Positions 25,159 to 33,300 of a stretch of 64,000 nucleotides of DNA are shown piece after piece. The stretch comes from Clostridium culturomicium (GTDB lineage Bacteria > Bacillota > Clostridia > Clostridiales > Clostridiaceae). The position numbers were made by a program, and so were the translations under genes. The DNA lies in NCBI RefSeq assembly GCF_000821305.1, contig NZ_CCXK01000017.1, positions 436,159 through 500,158 on the forward strand, written 5' to 3'. Position 1 is the first letter of the stretch, and every line of letters begins with the position of its first letter. The notes beneath the pieces were generated by a model, which saw nothing but the letters and a program-made list of their open reading frames with translations, was not told where the DNA came from and searched no databases.

Positions 25159-26565
25159 ATGGAAGATTTAAAAAAACTTGAGAAAAAGTATGACTTAGCA
25201 TGGGATAAGTTTACTAAAGAAGATTTAGAAAAAGCTTTTGAGCTTTCTGACAGATACATAGATTTTATGTCTAAATGTAAGACAGAAAGAGAATGCGTTA
25301 CTGAGTTTATAGCTTTAGCTGAAGCCAAGGGATATGTTGATATTAACTCTGTTATTTCTGCTGGTAAAAAACTTCAAGCAGGAGATAAGGTTTATGCAAA
25401 CTGCATGGGAAAAGCATTAGCTTTATTTTTAATAGGAAGTGAACCAATGGAAAAAGGCTTTAGAATTTTAGGAGCACATATAGACTCTCCAAGAATCGAT
25501 TTAAAGCAAAATCCATTATATGAGGATTCAGATATAGCTTTACTAAAAACTCATTACTATGGCGGAATAAAGAAATATCAGTGGGTAACAATTCCACTAG
25601 CTATTCATGGAGTAGTATGTAAAAAAGATGGTGAAACAGTAAATATTGTTATTGGTGAAGATGATAAAGATCCAGTTGTAGGTATTTCTGATCTTTTAGT
25701 ACACTTATCTGCTGATCAAATGGGTAAAACAATGGCAAAGGGAATAGAAGGAGAAGCATTAAACGTTTGTGTAGGTTCAATGCCTATAGAAGACAAAGAT
25801 GCTAAAAATAGAGTTAAGCTTAACATCTTAAAGCTTTTAAATGACAAATATGGAATAACAGAGGAAGATTTTGTTTCTGCTGAATTAGAAGTTGTTCCTG
25901 CTGGAAGAGCTAGAAGCTATGGCTTAGATAGTTCTATGGTTATGGCTTATGGTCATGATGATAGAATTTGTGCATATACTTCTTTTGAAGCACAAATGAA
26001 TTTAGCTTCAACTGATAAAACTTGTATAACACTACTTGTTGATAAAGAAGAGGTTGGAAGCCAAGGAGCATCAGGAATGCAGTCAAGATTCTTCGAAAAC
26101 ACAGTAGCTGAAATAATCAATTTATTTGAAGATTACAGCGACATAAAAGTTAGAAGAGCTCTTGCAAATTCTAAAATGCTTTCATCAGACGTTAGTGCAG
26201 CATATGATCCAAACTATCCATCAGTAAGTGAAAAGCAAAATAACGCTTTCTTTGGAAAAGGTATAGTATTTAATAAATATACTGGTTCTAGAGGAAAGGG
26301 TGGCTGTAACGATGCTAATCCAGAATTTATTGCTGAGTTAAGAAAAATAATGGATGATAATAACATCTGTTGGCAGACTTCTGAGCTTGGAAAGGTTGAC
26401 CAAGGTGGCGGTGGAACTATTGCTTACATTTTAGCTAACTATGGAATGGAAGTAATAGATTCAGGTATGGCACTTCACAACATGCATGCTCCATGGGAAA
26501 TTGCAAGTAAAGCTGATATTTATGAAGGTTGCAGAGCATACGAAGCATTCTTAAGATATATCTAA
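25159..26565 (+). CDS. M18 family aminopeptidase
   Basis: A 468-residue zinc aminopeptidase related to PepC/ApeA (aspartyl or broad-specificity). Metal ligands are in order: GAHIDSPRID (His, Asp nearby), DKEEVGSQGASGMQ (Glu general base, Glu ligand), DVSAAYDPNYP (Asp) and ALHNMHAPWE (His). The start is the ATG at 25159; AGGGAGG precedes it, while a TTG at 25144 overlaps that site. It releases N-terminal residues from peptides in the cytoplasm, in keeping with the peptide importer and the fermentation genes in this window. Confidence 0.92.
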   Translation: MEDLKKLEKKYDLAWDKFTKEDLEKAFELSDRYIDFMSKCKTERECVTEFIALAEAKGYVDINSVISAGKKLQAGDKVYANCMGKALALFLIGSEPMEKGFRILGAHIDSPRIDLKQNPLYEDSDIALLKTHYYGGIKKYQWVTIPLAIHGVVCKKDGETVNIVIGEDDKDPVVGISDLLVHLSADQMGKTMAKGIEGEALNVCVGSMPIEDKDAKNRVKLNILKLLNDKYGITEEDFVSAELEVVPAGRARSYGLDSSMVMAYGHDDRICAYTSFEAQMNLASTDKTCITLLVDKEEVGSQGASGMQSRFFENTVAEIINLFEDYSDIKVRRALANSKMLSSDVSAAYDPNYPSVSEKQNNAFFGKGIVFNKYTGSRGKGGCNDANPEFIAELRKIMDDNNICWQTSELGKVDQGGGGTIAYILANYGMEVIDSGMALHNMHAPWEIASKADIYEGCRAYEAFLRYI

Positions 26566-26582
26566 TAAAGCAATTTAAAAAG

Positions 26583-26622
26583 AAAAGGATAAATCCAGTT
26601 TAAGGATTTATCCTTTTTTTTT
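26583..26622 (+). terminator. Terminator after the M18 aminopeptidase
   Basis: AAAAGGATAAATCC pairs with GGATTTATCCTTTT and T residues follow. Confidence 0.92.
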
Positions 26623-26629
26623 ATAAAAA

Positions 26630-27100
26630 TTAATTATCATTAGTAAAGAACTTACAGATACTATATAAATTAAGCTGTAAAGGTATATCTGACATATCTA
26701 CATAATCAACTTCATAGTCACCATCCCAGCTGTAAATTGATATATACTTTTCATTAAAGATAGTGATTGCGTATTTTAAATCATTAAAATCTATATAGAC
26801 CTTATACTTATATGTATCAGGTAAATCGGATGGTTTTTCAATAAAATTCTTTTCGTTTAATATATTTATGAAACTTAAAATATCTGTACGTTCAGTTTCA
26901 GGGAATGTAAATTCATCAAAAAATTCTTTGTAAAAGACCTTAATAGTTTTTGGTTTTTCAGAAGATAATTTTTTTACGAGATTTTCAGTATAATAGTTAG
27001 ATGATGGTTTATTTTTATTAAATAACTTATTTACATTTGTACAACCTGTGCAACTTACAATGCATACAATTAAGAATACAATTAGAAGCTTATTCTTCAT
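26630..27100 (-). CDS. Lipoprotein of unknown function
   Basis: A 156-residue protein with signal peptide MKNKLLIVFLIVCIVSC. The best lipobox is IVSC (Cys17); a second Cys at 20 (CTGC) is an alternative. The mature part contains charged and aromatic residues and no domain I recognise. AGGGGGGA precedes the ATG. It lies convergent to the aminopeptidase gene and upstream, on the same strand, it follows ftsH by about 220 bp. Confidence 0.7.
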   Translation of the reverse strand: MKNKLLIVFLIVCIVSCTGCTNVNKLFNKNKPSSNYYTENLVKKLSSEKPKTIKVFYKEFFDEFTFPETERTDILSFINILNEKNFIEKPSDLPDTYKYKVYIDFNDLKYAITIFNEKYISIYSWDGDYEVDYVDMSDIPLQLNLYSICKFFTNDN

Positions 27101-27285
27101 TTTAATCCCCCCTGTTTCTATTAAGTATGTGGTGGAGAAGAAAATTATTACTACTATTCATATATAAATTTAAAAGTAATATTGTATTCAATAATCTCAT
27201 ACCATATAAAGAACCATACTTTAATTTATATAAAGCAGGTTTAAGTAAATTGATTAGTTTTGTGAATATTAATAAAATTAAAGAT

Positions 27286-27318
27286 AAAAATTAAAGCAGG
27301 ACAAGCCTGCTTTAATTT
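27286..27318 (-). terminator. Terminator of ftsH
   Basis: AAATTAAAGCAGG pairs with CCTGCTTTAATTT. On the minus strand the U-rich tail follows the ftsH stop. Confidence 0.88.
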
Positions 27319-27319
27319 C

Positions 27320-29191
27320 TTATATGTTTTCTAAAATTGAAGCTTCTGTAGGATGTATTAATTCATCTGGCTTCTTAATTTCACCATTTAAGATTTCCAT
27401 GAATTCCTCACCTGTTATTGTTTCCTTTTCTAATAGGTGTTTTGCAAGTTCATGAAGTTTATCTATATTTTCTTTTAAGATTTCAGTAGCTGTTTCGTGA
27501 GCAGTTTTAATTACTGTAAGGACTTCAGTGTCTACCTTTGTTGCTGTTTCAGCAGAGCAGGCAAGGGAAGCATCTCCTCCAAGATATTGATTTGATACTG
27601 TTTCTAATGCCATCATATCAAATTCACTACTCATTCCAAATCTTGTTATCATTGCACGAGCAATTTTGGTTGCTTGTTCAATATCATTAGCTGCGCCGGA
27701 TGTAATGGAATTAAAAATTAGCTCCTCAGCTGCTCTTCCACCGGTGTAAGTAACAATTTTGTTGATACATTCCTCTTTGCTCATAAGAACTTTTTCACCT
27801 TCATCAATCTGCATGGTATATCCAAGAGCACCACTGGTTCTTGGAATAATAGTAATTTTATGAACTGGTGCAGAATGCTTTTGTTTTGCAGCTACAAGAG
27901 CGTGGCCGATTTCATGATAAGCTATGATAAGCTTATCTTTCATTGAGATAACAGCATTTTTACGCTGATAACCAGCAATAACTGTTTCTACAGATTCTTC
28001 TAAATCTCTTTGAACAATGAATTTACGATTATTTTTAACTGCTAATAAAGCAGCTTCGTTTACTATGTTTGCAAGCTCGGCACCACTGGCACCAGAGGTT
28101 GCTCTTGCAATGGCGTTAAAATCAATATCATCGCTTGCTTTTACGTTTTTTGTATGAACTCTTAAGATGTCTTCACGGCCTTTTAAATCAGGTAATTCAG
28201 CAGGAATACGTCTGTCAAATCTACCAGGTCTTAAAAGCGCTTTATCCAAGGTTTCAGGCCTATTGGTAGCTGCAAGGATTACGACTCCTTTACCTCCATC
28301 AAAGCCATCCATCTCAGTAAGAAGCTGGTTTAAGGTTTGTTCTCTTTCATCGTTGCCACCCATACCAGAGTTATCACGCTTTTTACCTATAGCGTCAATC
28401 TCATCAATAAATACAATACAAGGTGCTTTTTCTTGAGCTTGTTTGAATAAATCTCTTACTCTGGCAGCACCCATACCAACGAACATTTCAACAAATTCTG
28501 AACCGGAAATTGAAAAGAAAGGTACACTTGCTTCTCCAGCAACGGCTTGAGCAAGCAGGGTCTTTCCTGTTCCAGGAGGGCCAACTAGCAAAGCTCCTTT
28601 TGGAAGTTTTGCACCAATTTCTTTGTATTTGGCTGGATCATGTAAAAAATCTACTATTTCAGTAAGCGCTTCCTTTGCTTCATCCTGACCTGCTACGTCC
28701 TTAAAAGTTTTGCCTGTTTGAGCTGAAACGTAAACTTTTGCTTTACTTTTCCCAAAGCTCATGGAGTTACCACCCATTCTTTTTCCCATAGATTTTGAAA
28801 CTATCTGCCAAAGGATAAAGAACATAAAGAATGGCATTACCCAAGATAGTATAAAGGTAATTAAAGGATCTGCCTCTTGGGGGATTAATTGGTTAAATTC
28901 AGCTCCGGAAGCGACTAATCGGTCCACAATGCCGCTATCAGGAGCAGCACCAGTAATATAGATAGTTTTATCATTTTCGTCACTTGACTTAAATACAATT
29001 TGGTTTTTTTGAAGCTCAACAGTAGATATTTCTTTATTATTGAGCATTGTTAAAAACGTACTATAGTTAACTTCTTTAACATTTCTATTAACAATTAATG
29101 GAATTATAGTTGAATTTAATATAACCACAATTAAAAGAACAATTAAATAATAATATATTAAAGGTTTCTTAGTATTCTTTTCATTCTTCAT
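27320..29191 (-). CDS. ftsH: ATP-dependent zinc metalloprotease FtsH
   Basis: A 623-residue membrane-bound AAA+ protease that degrades misfolded membrane and regulatory proteins. Two membrane helices (about 12-33 and 112-131) flank an extracytoplasmic region. The AAA module has Walker A GPPGTGKT at 204-211, Walker B IVFIDEIDAIG at about 259-269 and the pore FVGMGAARV. The M41 zinc motif HEIGH is at 426-430. AAGGAGG precedes the ATG. It is monocistronic and divergent from the PF06541 gene at 29355. Confidence 0.97.
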   Translation of the reverse strand: MKNEKNTKKPLIYYYLIVLLIVVILNSTIIPLIVNRNVKEVNYSTFLTMLNNKEISTVELQKNQIVFKSSDENDKTIYITGAAPDSGIVDRLVASGAEFNQLIPQEADPLITFILSWVMPFFMFFILWQIVSKSMGKRMGGNSMSFGKSKAKVYVSAQTGKTFKDVAGQDEAKEALTEIVDFLHDPAKYKEIGAKLPKGALLVGPPGTGKTLLAQAVAGEASVPFFSISGSEFVEMFVGMGAARVRDLFKQAQEKAPCIVFIDEIDAIGKKRDNSGMGGNDEREQTLNQLLTEMDGFDGGKGVVILAATNRPETLDKALLRPGRFDRRIPAELPDLKGREDILRVHTKNVKASDDIDFNAIARATSGASGAELANIVNEAALLAVKNNRKFIVQRDLEESVETVIAGYQRKNAVISMKDKLIIAYHEIGHALVAAKQKHSAPVHKITIIPRTSGALGYTMQIDEGEKVLMSKEECINKIVTYTGGRAAEELIFNSITSGAANDIEQATKIARAMITRFGMSSEFDMMALETVSNQYLGGDASLACSAETATKVDTEVLTVIKTAHETATEILKENIDKLHELAKHLLEKETITGEEFMEILNGEIKKPDELIHPTEASILENI

Positions 29192-29354
29192 TATATATGA
29201 CCTCCTTAGATGTATAACTTGTTAATCAAATAATGTATATTATATCACTAAATATATACTTTTATCTAATGTTAATAGAAATGTAATTCTTTGTTTTCAT
29301 TGAAGGTGTAAAATAGAGATTTATTACCATCAGTTCCAGAAAGGGGGATTTAAA

Positions 29355-30197
29355 GTGAGTGTAGTAAAGTATTTTATTTGGTTTGTATTTTATTCTTGTG
29401 CAGGATGGGTATATGAATCTACATTATGTTCTATAACTGATAAAAAATTAGTAAACAGGGGGTTTCTAAATGGGCCAGTGTGTCCTGTGTATGGAGTTGG
29501 AGCAGTTGCTGTTATATTTTTCTTAAATGATAATCAATCAAGCTATTTGGAACTGTTTATAACAGGAGCAGTTTTAGCCTGTACAATTGAATATTTAACA
29601 TCAGTAATTTTAGAAAAATTATTTCATGCAAAGTGGTGGGATTATACTAGATATAAATTTAATATTCATGGCAGAGTTTGTTTGCTTGGAGCAATTGTTT
29701 TTGGAACCTTTTCGGTGGTATTAATAAAGTTTATTCAGCCTATAATTGAGGGTTATACAAATTTAGTTCCTAATGGAGTACTCATATGTGTTGCAGTTGG
29801 AACAAGTCTTATTATGGCAATTGATTTAGTGTTCACAGTAACTCATCTGCTAGCTTTAAATGGAAGGTTGAAAGAAATACAAGAGGCAATTAATCTTCAT
29901 TATAGGGAAAATGAAGCAAGTATAAATAAGTGGATAACTGCGAAGGTAGCTTCCCTTGAATTGAGAGGTACTGTAGACGAAGATGTTGAGAACATAAAAA
30001 GAATTTTTAAAGAAGTAAAGAAATCTATTCACAGTAGATTTGAAAGCAGTGAATACTATACTGATAATATTAAAAAGCTGTTAAGTATGAGAAAGCTACA
30101 AGACAGGAGGCTGGCAAAAGCCTTTCCAAGATTAAAATCCACAAGATATGCTGATGCATGGGAAAAGGTTAAGGAACGTGTGAATTCCAAGAGATAG
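29355..30197 (+). CDS. PF06541 putative ABC-transporter type IV membrane protein
   Basis: A 280-residue protein with five to six membrane helices in the first 185 residues. The family pattern is clear: FYSCAGWVYEST, KKLVNRGFLNGPVCPVYGVGA and KWWDYTRYKFNIHGRVCLLGA. The last 90 residues are soluble, charged and helical. The Pfam title for PF06541 (putative ABC-transporter type IV) rests on weak evidence, so the function is unknown. The start is GTG with GGGGGAT upstream. A related, shorter protein follows at 30314, so the two may be partners. Confidence 0.75.
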   Translation: MSVVKYFIWFVFYSCAGWVYESTLCSITDKKLVNRGFLNGPVCPVYGVGAVAVIFFLNDNQSSYLELFITGAVLACTIEYLTSVILEKLFHAKWWDYTRYKFNIHGRVCLLGAIVFGTFSVVLIKFIQPIIEGYTNLVPNGVLICVAVGTSLIMAIDLVFTVTHLLALNGRLKEIQEAINLHYRENEASINKWITAKVASLELRGTVDEDVENIKRIFKEVKKSIHSRFESSEYYTDNIKKLLSMRKLQDRRLAKAFPRLKSTRYADAWEKVKERVNSKR

Positions 30198-30313
30198 ATA
30201 AATAAAGGCTGAACCAATTTTTATTAGATTTTAAACAATTACTGCATATTACAAATTATATAAGGAGAATATAAGGTGGTAGGATAAAGTATTTAAAGAT
30301 TGGATGTAATAAT

Positions 30314-30781
30314 ATGAAATTAATATTAGAAAAAAATAAATTGATTAAATTAAAAAAGTTTGCTTTGATTTTTATTATTACTGGTTGTGGTTATACAAAT
30401 ATTGAACTTTTATTTCGAGGATATACTCATCCATCAATGATTGTAGTTGGAGGACTTTGTGGAGGCTTAATAGGTATTCTTAGTGAAAAAGGGCTAAAGC
30501 TTAAGTTATGGCAAAAATGTGCCATTAGTGCTCTTTTAGTATTATTTATTGAATTCATTTCAGGGTACATCCTTAATATTAAGTTTCAGTTAGGGGTGTG
30601 GGATTATTCAAAGGAACCAATGAATATCTTAGGGCAGGTATGCCCATCCTTCGGGATTGCATGGTTTTTCTTGAGTATTATAGCCCTTTGGTTAAATGAT
30701 TATATTGGATATGTTTTCTTTAACGAAGAGTATGAGGGGAATTTATTTGTTTACATAAAAAGACTTATTACTTTGAAGTAG
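30314..30781 (+). CDS. Second PF06541-like membrane protein
   Basis: A 155-residue protein with four predicted helices. FIEFISGYILNIKFQLGVWDYS followed by NILGQVCPSFGIAWFFLS matches the core of the same PF06541 family as the neighbour at 29355 (there, VWDYS is WWDYTRY and LGQVCPSF is HGRVCLLG). The ribosome binding site is weak. Together the two genes could encode subunits of one membrane complex. No ATPase gene is adjacent. Confidence 0.65.
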   Translation: MKLILEKNKLIKLKKFALIFIITGCGYTNIELLFRGYTHPSMIVVGGLCGGLIGILSEKGLKLKLWQKCAISALLVLFIEFISGYILNIKFQLGVWDYSKEPMNILGQVCPSFGIAWFFLSIIALWLNDYIGYVFFNEEYEGNLFVYIKRLITLK

Positions 30782-30870
30782 AGGGCATATATATGAAGTG
30801 AAGCAATAAGTTAGTGAAGTGGTATTAAATAAACTAATATTAACGTCTAATTTATAAGAGGGGTGTTAAA

Positions 30871-31095
30871 ATGCAATTGAATAGTATCAATAAAATGGAT
30901 GTAAATCAATTTCTTAATGAGTTATCAGCGGAAAATTTCAACTTTGTAAAAGATTCCTTTAACTCCATAGAAGATGCTTTAAATTTTTACAGGAAAAGTG
31001 CTTTGGAAAGCGCTGGAAGAAATACAGGAGAGTTTATGGGAGTTGAAGAATTTTTTAATGGATTGAACAATATCAGTTCAACAGAATTTATTTAA
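30871..31095 (+). CDS. Small protein of unknown function
   Basis: A 74-residue soluble protein without signal peptide or membrane segment. It is rich in Asn, Phe, Glu and Ser, and residues about 10-45 look helical. AAGAGGGGTG precedes the ATG and a perfect terminator hairpin follows, both of which argue that it is a real gene. No family recognised. Confidence 0.55.
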   Translation: MQLNSINKMDVNQFLNELSAENFNFVKDSFNSIEDALNFYRKSALESAGRNTGEFMGVEEFFNGLNNISSTEFI

Positions 31096-31100
31096 CAAAT

Positions 31101-31132
31101 AAAAACAACCCTTGAATTATCAAGGGTTGTTT
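31101..31132. terminator. Bidirectional terminator between small gene and tRNA-Leu
   Basis: AACAACCCTTGA and TCAAGGGTTGTT pair perfectly around a 4-nt loop. It serves the gene ending at 31095 (+) and the tRNA (-). Confidence 0.92.
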
Positions 31133-31137
31133 CTACA

Positions 31138-31224
31138 TGGTGCCGGTGACCGGGGTCGAACCGGTACGGTGTTGCCACCGCGGGATTTTGAGTCCCGTAC
31201 GTCTGCCAATTCCATCACACCGGC
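31138..31224 (-). tRNA. tRNA-Leu (anticodon CAA), reads UUG
   Basis: An 87-nt minus-strand cloverleaf. The 7 bp acceptor GCCGGTG / CACCGGC is followed by A and an encoded CCA. The anticodon stem GGGA closes the loop CTCAAAA, giving anticodon CAA. The long variable arm (about CGGTGG...CACCG) is typical of class II tRNA-Leu, and the T-arm is GGTTCGACCC. A TATAAT lies 10 nt upstream of the 5' end on the minus strand; no good -35 is seen. Confidence 0.96.
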
Positions 31225-31369
31225 GAGTACTTTATTATATTACCACATTATTCTAGTGATTACAATAGTTTTTTTATGAATATAATTTATTATATTTTAT
31301 ACTAGTTAAAAGAAATACTTAAAGATATAATTATGGTATGAATTTAAATTTAAAGTGAGGAATAAAAAG

Positions 31370-32284
31370 ATGAAGAGGATATTAGATAATATAGTTGAAG
31401 AATGTAGACCTTGGACAAGTAAAGGAGAGGTAGCTTCATATATTCCTGAATTGGCAAAGGCTAATCCAGACATCCTAGGAATTTGGGTTACTACATTAGG
31501 TGGAGAGGAATATTTTGCAGGTGAATATGATTTTAAATTTACCATTCAAAGTATTTCTAAGGTGGTAACTTTAATGCTTGCCATTCTTGATAATGGAATA
31601 GAATATGTATTTTCAAGGGTTGGAATGGAACCAACAGAAGCTAGCTTTAACTCAATAACAAATTTAGATTCCCATGAGGAAAAAATTCCATTAAATCCAA
31701 TGATAAATGCTGGGGCAATTGCAATTGTGTCATTAATTCATGGAGATACAATAGAGGAAAAGGCTACAAGAATATTAAATTTCACAAGAAAAATTACTGG
31801 CAATCCATATATAAGCATAAATGATAGTGTATATGAAAGTGAAAAGAAAACAGGGGATAGAAATAGAGCCCTAGCTTATTATATGAAGGGAAATGGAATT
31901 ATTGAAGGAAGTGTTGAAGAAATTCTTGATGTATATTTCAAAGCTTGTTCCATGGAAGTTACCAGCAAAGATATTGCAAGAATTGGTGCAATGCTTGCCA
32001 ATGATGGCGTTCTTTTAACTAATGAAAGGGTAATTTCAAGGGAGGCTTGCAGAATAATTAAAACTATCATGGTTACATGTGGAATGTATGATGCTTCAGG
32101 TAAATTTGCTGTACATATTGGTATACCAGCGAAAAGTGGAGTTGGTGGTGGTATAATGGCTGCTGTTCCGAGAAGAATGGGCATTGGAGTTGTAGGTCCA
32201 GCATTAAATTCTAAAGGTAATAGCAGTGGTGGAATTAAAATATTGGAGAAGCTTTCACAAGAACTAGATTTAAGTATTTTTTAG
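31370..32284 (+). CDS. glsA: Glutaminase
   Basis: A 304-residue cytoplasmic enzyme that hydrolyses glutamine to glutamate and ammonia. The serine beta-lactamase-like motif FTIQSISKVVTL (Ser-x-x-Lys) is at about residue 55, NPMINAGAIA follows at about 115, YYMKGNG (Tyr) at about 170 and PAKSGVGGG near 250, all landmarks of the GlsA/GlsB family. The ATG at 31370 is chosen over a GTG at 31355, because the sequence GAGGA sits correctly for it. It supplies glutamate to fermentation or takes part in acid tolerance. The DUF554 pseudogene follows 27 nt downstream and was probably co-transcribed. Confidence 0.93.
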   Translation: MKRILDNIVEECRPWTSKGEVASYIPELAKANPDILGIWVTTLGGEEYFAGEYDFKFTIQSISKVVTLMLAILDNGIEYVFSRVGMEPTEASFNSITNLDSHEEKIPLNPMINAGAIAIVSLIHGDTIEEKATRILNFTRKITGNPYISINDSVYESEKKTGDRNRALAYYMKGNGIIEGSVEEILDVYFKACSMEVTSKDIARIGAMLANDGVLLTNERVISREACRIIKTIMVTCGMYDASGKFAVHIGIPAKSGVGGGIMAAVPRRMGIGVVGPALNSKGNSSGGIKILEKLSQELDLSIF

Positions 32285-32310
32285 AGTTTTAGAGGTTGCA
32301 GGGGGTTAAT

Positions 32311-32991
32311 ATGATAGGAACAATTGTGAATACTGTATCCGTCATTGTAGGGGGATTAATTGGATTAGTAATAAAGCAAGGTGTTTCAAAAAGATTTTCA
32401 GATATTGTAATGAATGGATTAGCCTTGTGTGTACTTTATATCGGAATATCAGGTGCTCTGAAGGGACAGAACACTATGGTTGTGATTTTTTCTATTGTTA
32501 TTGGAGCCATAATTGGGGAAGCTATAGATTTAGATAAAAGAGTAAGAAATCTAGGAGAATTCATAGAGGAAAATTTTAAGTCAGGAGATAAAAGTGTTTC
32601 CATTGCAGAGGGCTTTGTTACAGCAAGTTTATTATTCTGCGTTGGAGCAATGACAATTGTGGGTTCATTGCAAAGTGGATTAACTGGAAATCATGAAATG
32701 CTATTTACAAAATCAATATTAGATGGAGTTGCTTCCATTTTATTTTCAGCATCATTAGGGGTTGGAGTTTTATTTTCAGCAGCATTTGTATTTATTTATT
32801 AAGGAAGTATAACATTATTAGCACAGTTTATTTCTCCATACTTGAGTGAAATAGTTATTGCTGAAATGACCTGTGTAGGATCATTGTTAATAATTGGCCT
32901 ATGATTAAATATGCTTAATGTTACTAAGTTAAAAGTAATGAATTATATACCAGCTATATTTTTACCAATTTTAATATATTTGTTTATGTAA
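32311..32991 (+). pseudogene. DUF554 membrane protein broken by two nonsense codons
   Basis: The frame starts at an ATG (32311) behind GCAGGGGG and gives IGTIVNTVSVIVGGLIGL..., the DUF554 (YdfK-like) membrane protein. It stops at TAA 32800-32802 after SAAFVFIY. The same frame continues with GSITLLAQFISPYLSEIVIAE, meets a second stop, TGA 32902-32904, and runs on with LNMLNVTKLKV...YIPAIFLPILIYLF to TAA at 32989-32991. Family proteins continue FxYQGSxTLLA and IIGLGLNML at these places, so a CAA to TAA and a GGA to TGA change explain both stops. The three parts add to about 226 codons, the normal length. Sequencing error is the only other reading, and needs two events. Confidence 0.8.
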
Positions 32992-32992
32992 A

Positions 32993-33032
32993 AGTAAGCA
33001 GCTTCATTCAATGTGAAGTGCTTGCTTTTTTT
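32993..33032 (+). terminator. Terminator after the DUF554 pseudogene
   Basis: AAGTAAGCAGCTTCA pairs with TGAAGTGCTTGCTT with one bulge, followed by seven T residues. Confidence 0.8.
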
Positions 33033-33300
33033 ATATGATAAATGAATTGTTAAATTTCATTTACACCTGTTACTACACATATTTATTGTTAATAATATTG
33101 ATATTGAGTAAATATTATTAAATTTACTTATTTCCTTGACTTTGAAGTATAAAAAGTGAAAAATAGTATAGGTAAGAAGCTTTCAATAGAAATTATTCTT
33201 CCAGTTTTAGATGATCTTTTAGTAAGTAAAGAGAACCGAAATATAAAATATCTCTAATAGCTAGAATTGAATTTGGAGGTTTACTTTAATAGAATAGGAT
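33033..33300. other. Upstream region of polA
   Basis: No gene is supported in this stretch. It contains an 11 bp perfect inverted repeat, TTAATAATATT (33089-33099) and AATATTATTAA (33111-33121), with an 11-nt loop. A TTGACT occurs at about 33136 with no matching -10 at normal distance. Confidence 0.35.

Noticed and set aside
32902..32904. TGA as a selenocysteine codon in the DUF554 gene
   Set aside because: A TAA already interrupts the same frame upstream, the expected residue is Gly, and DUF554 proteins have no Sec site.
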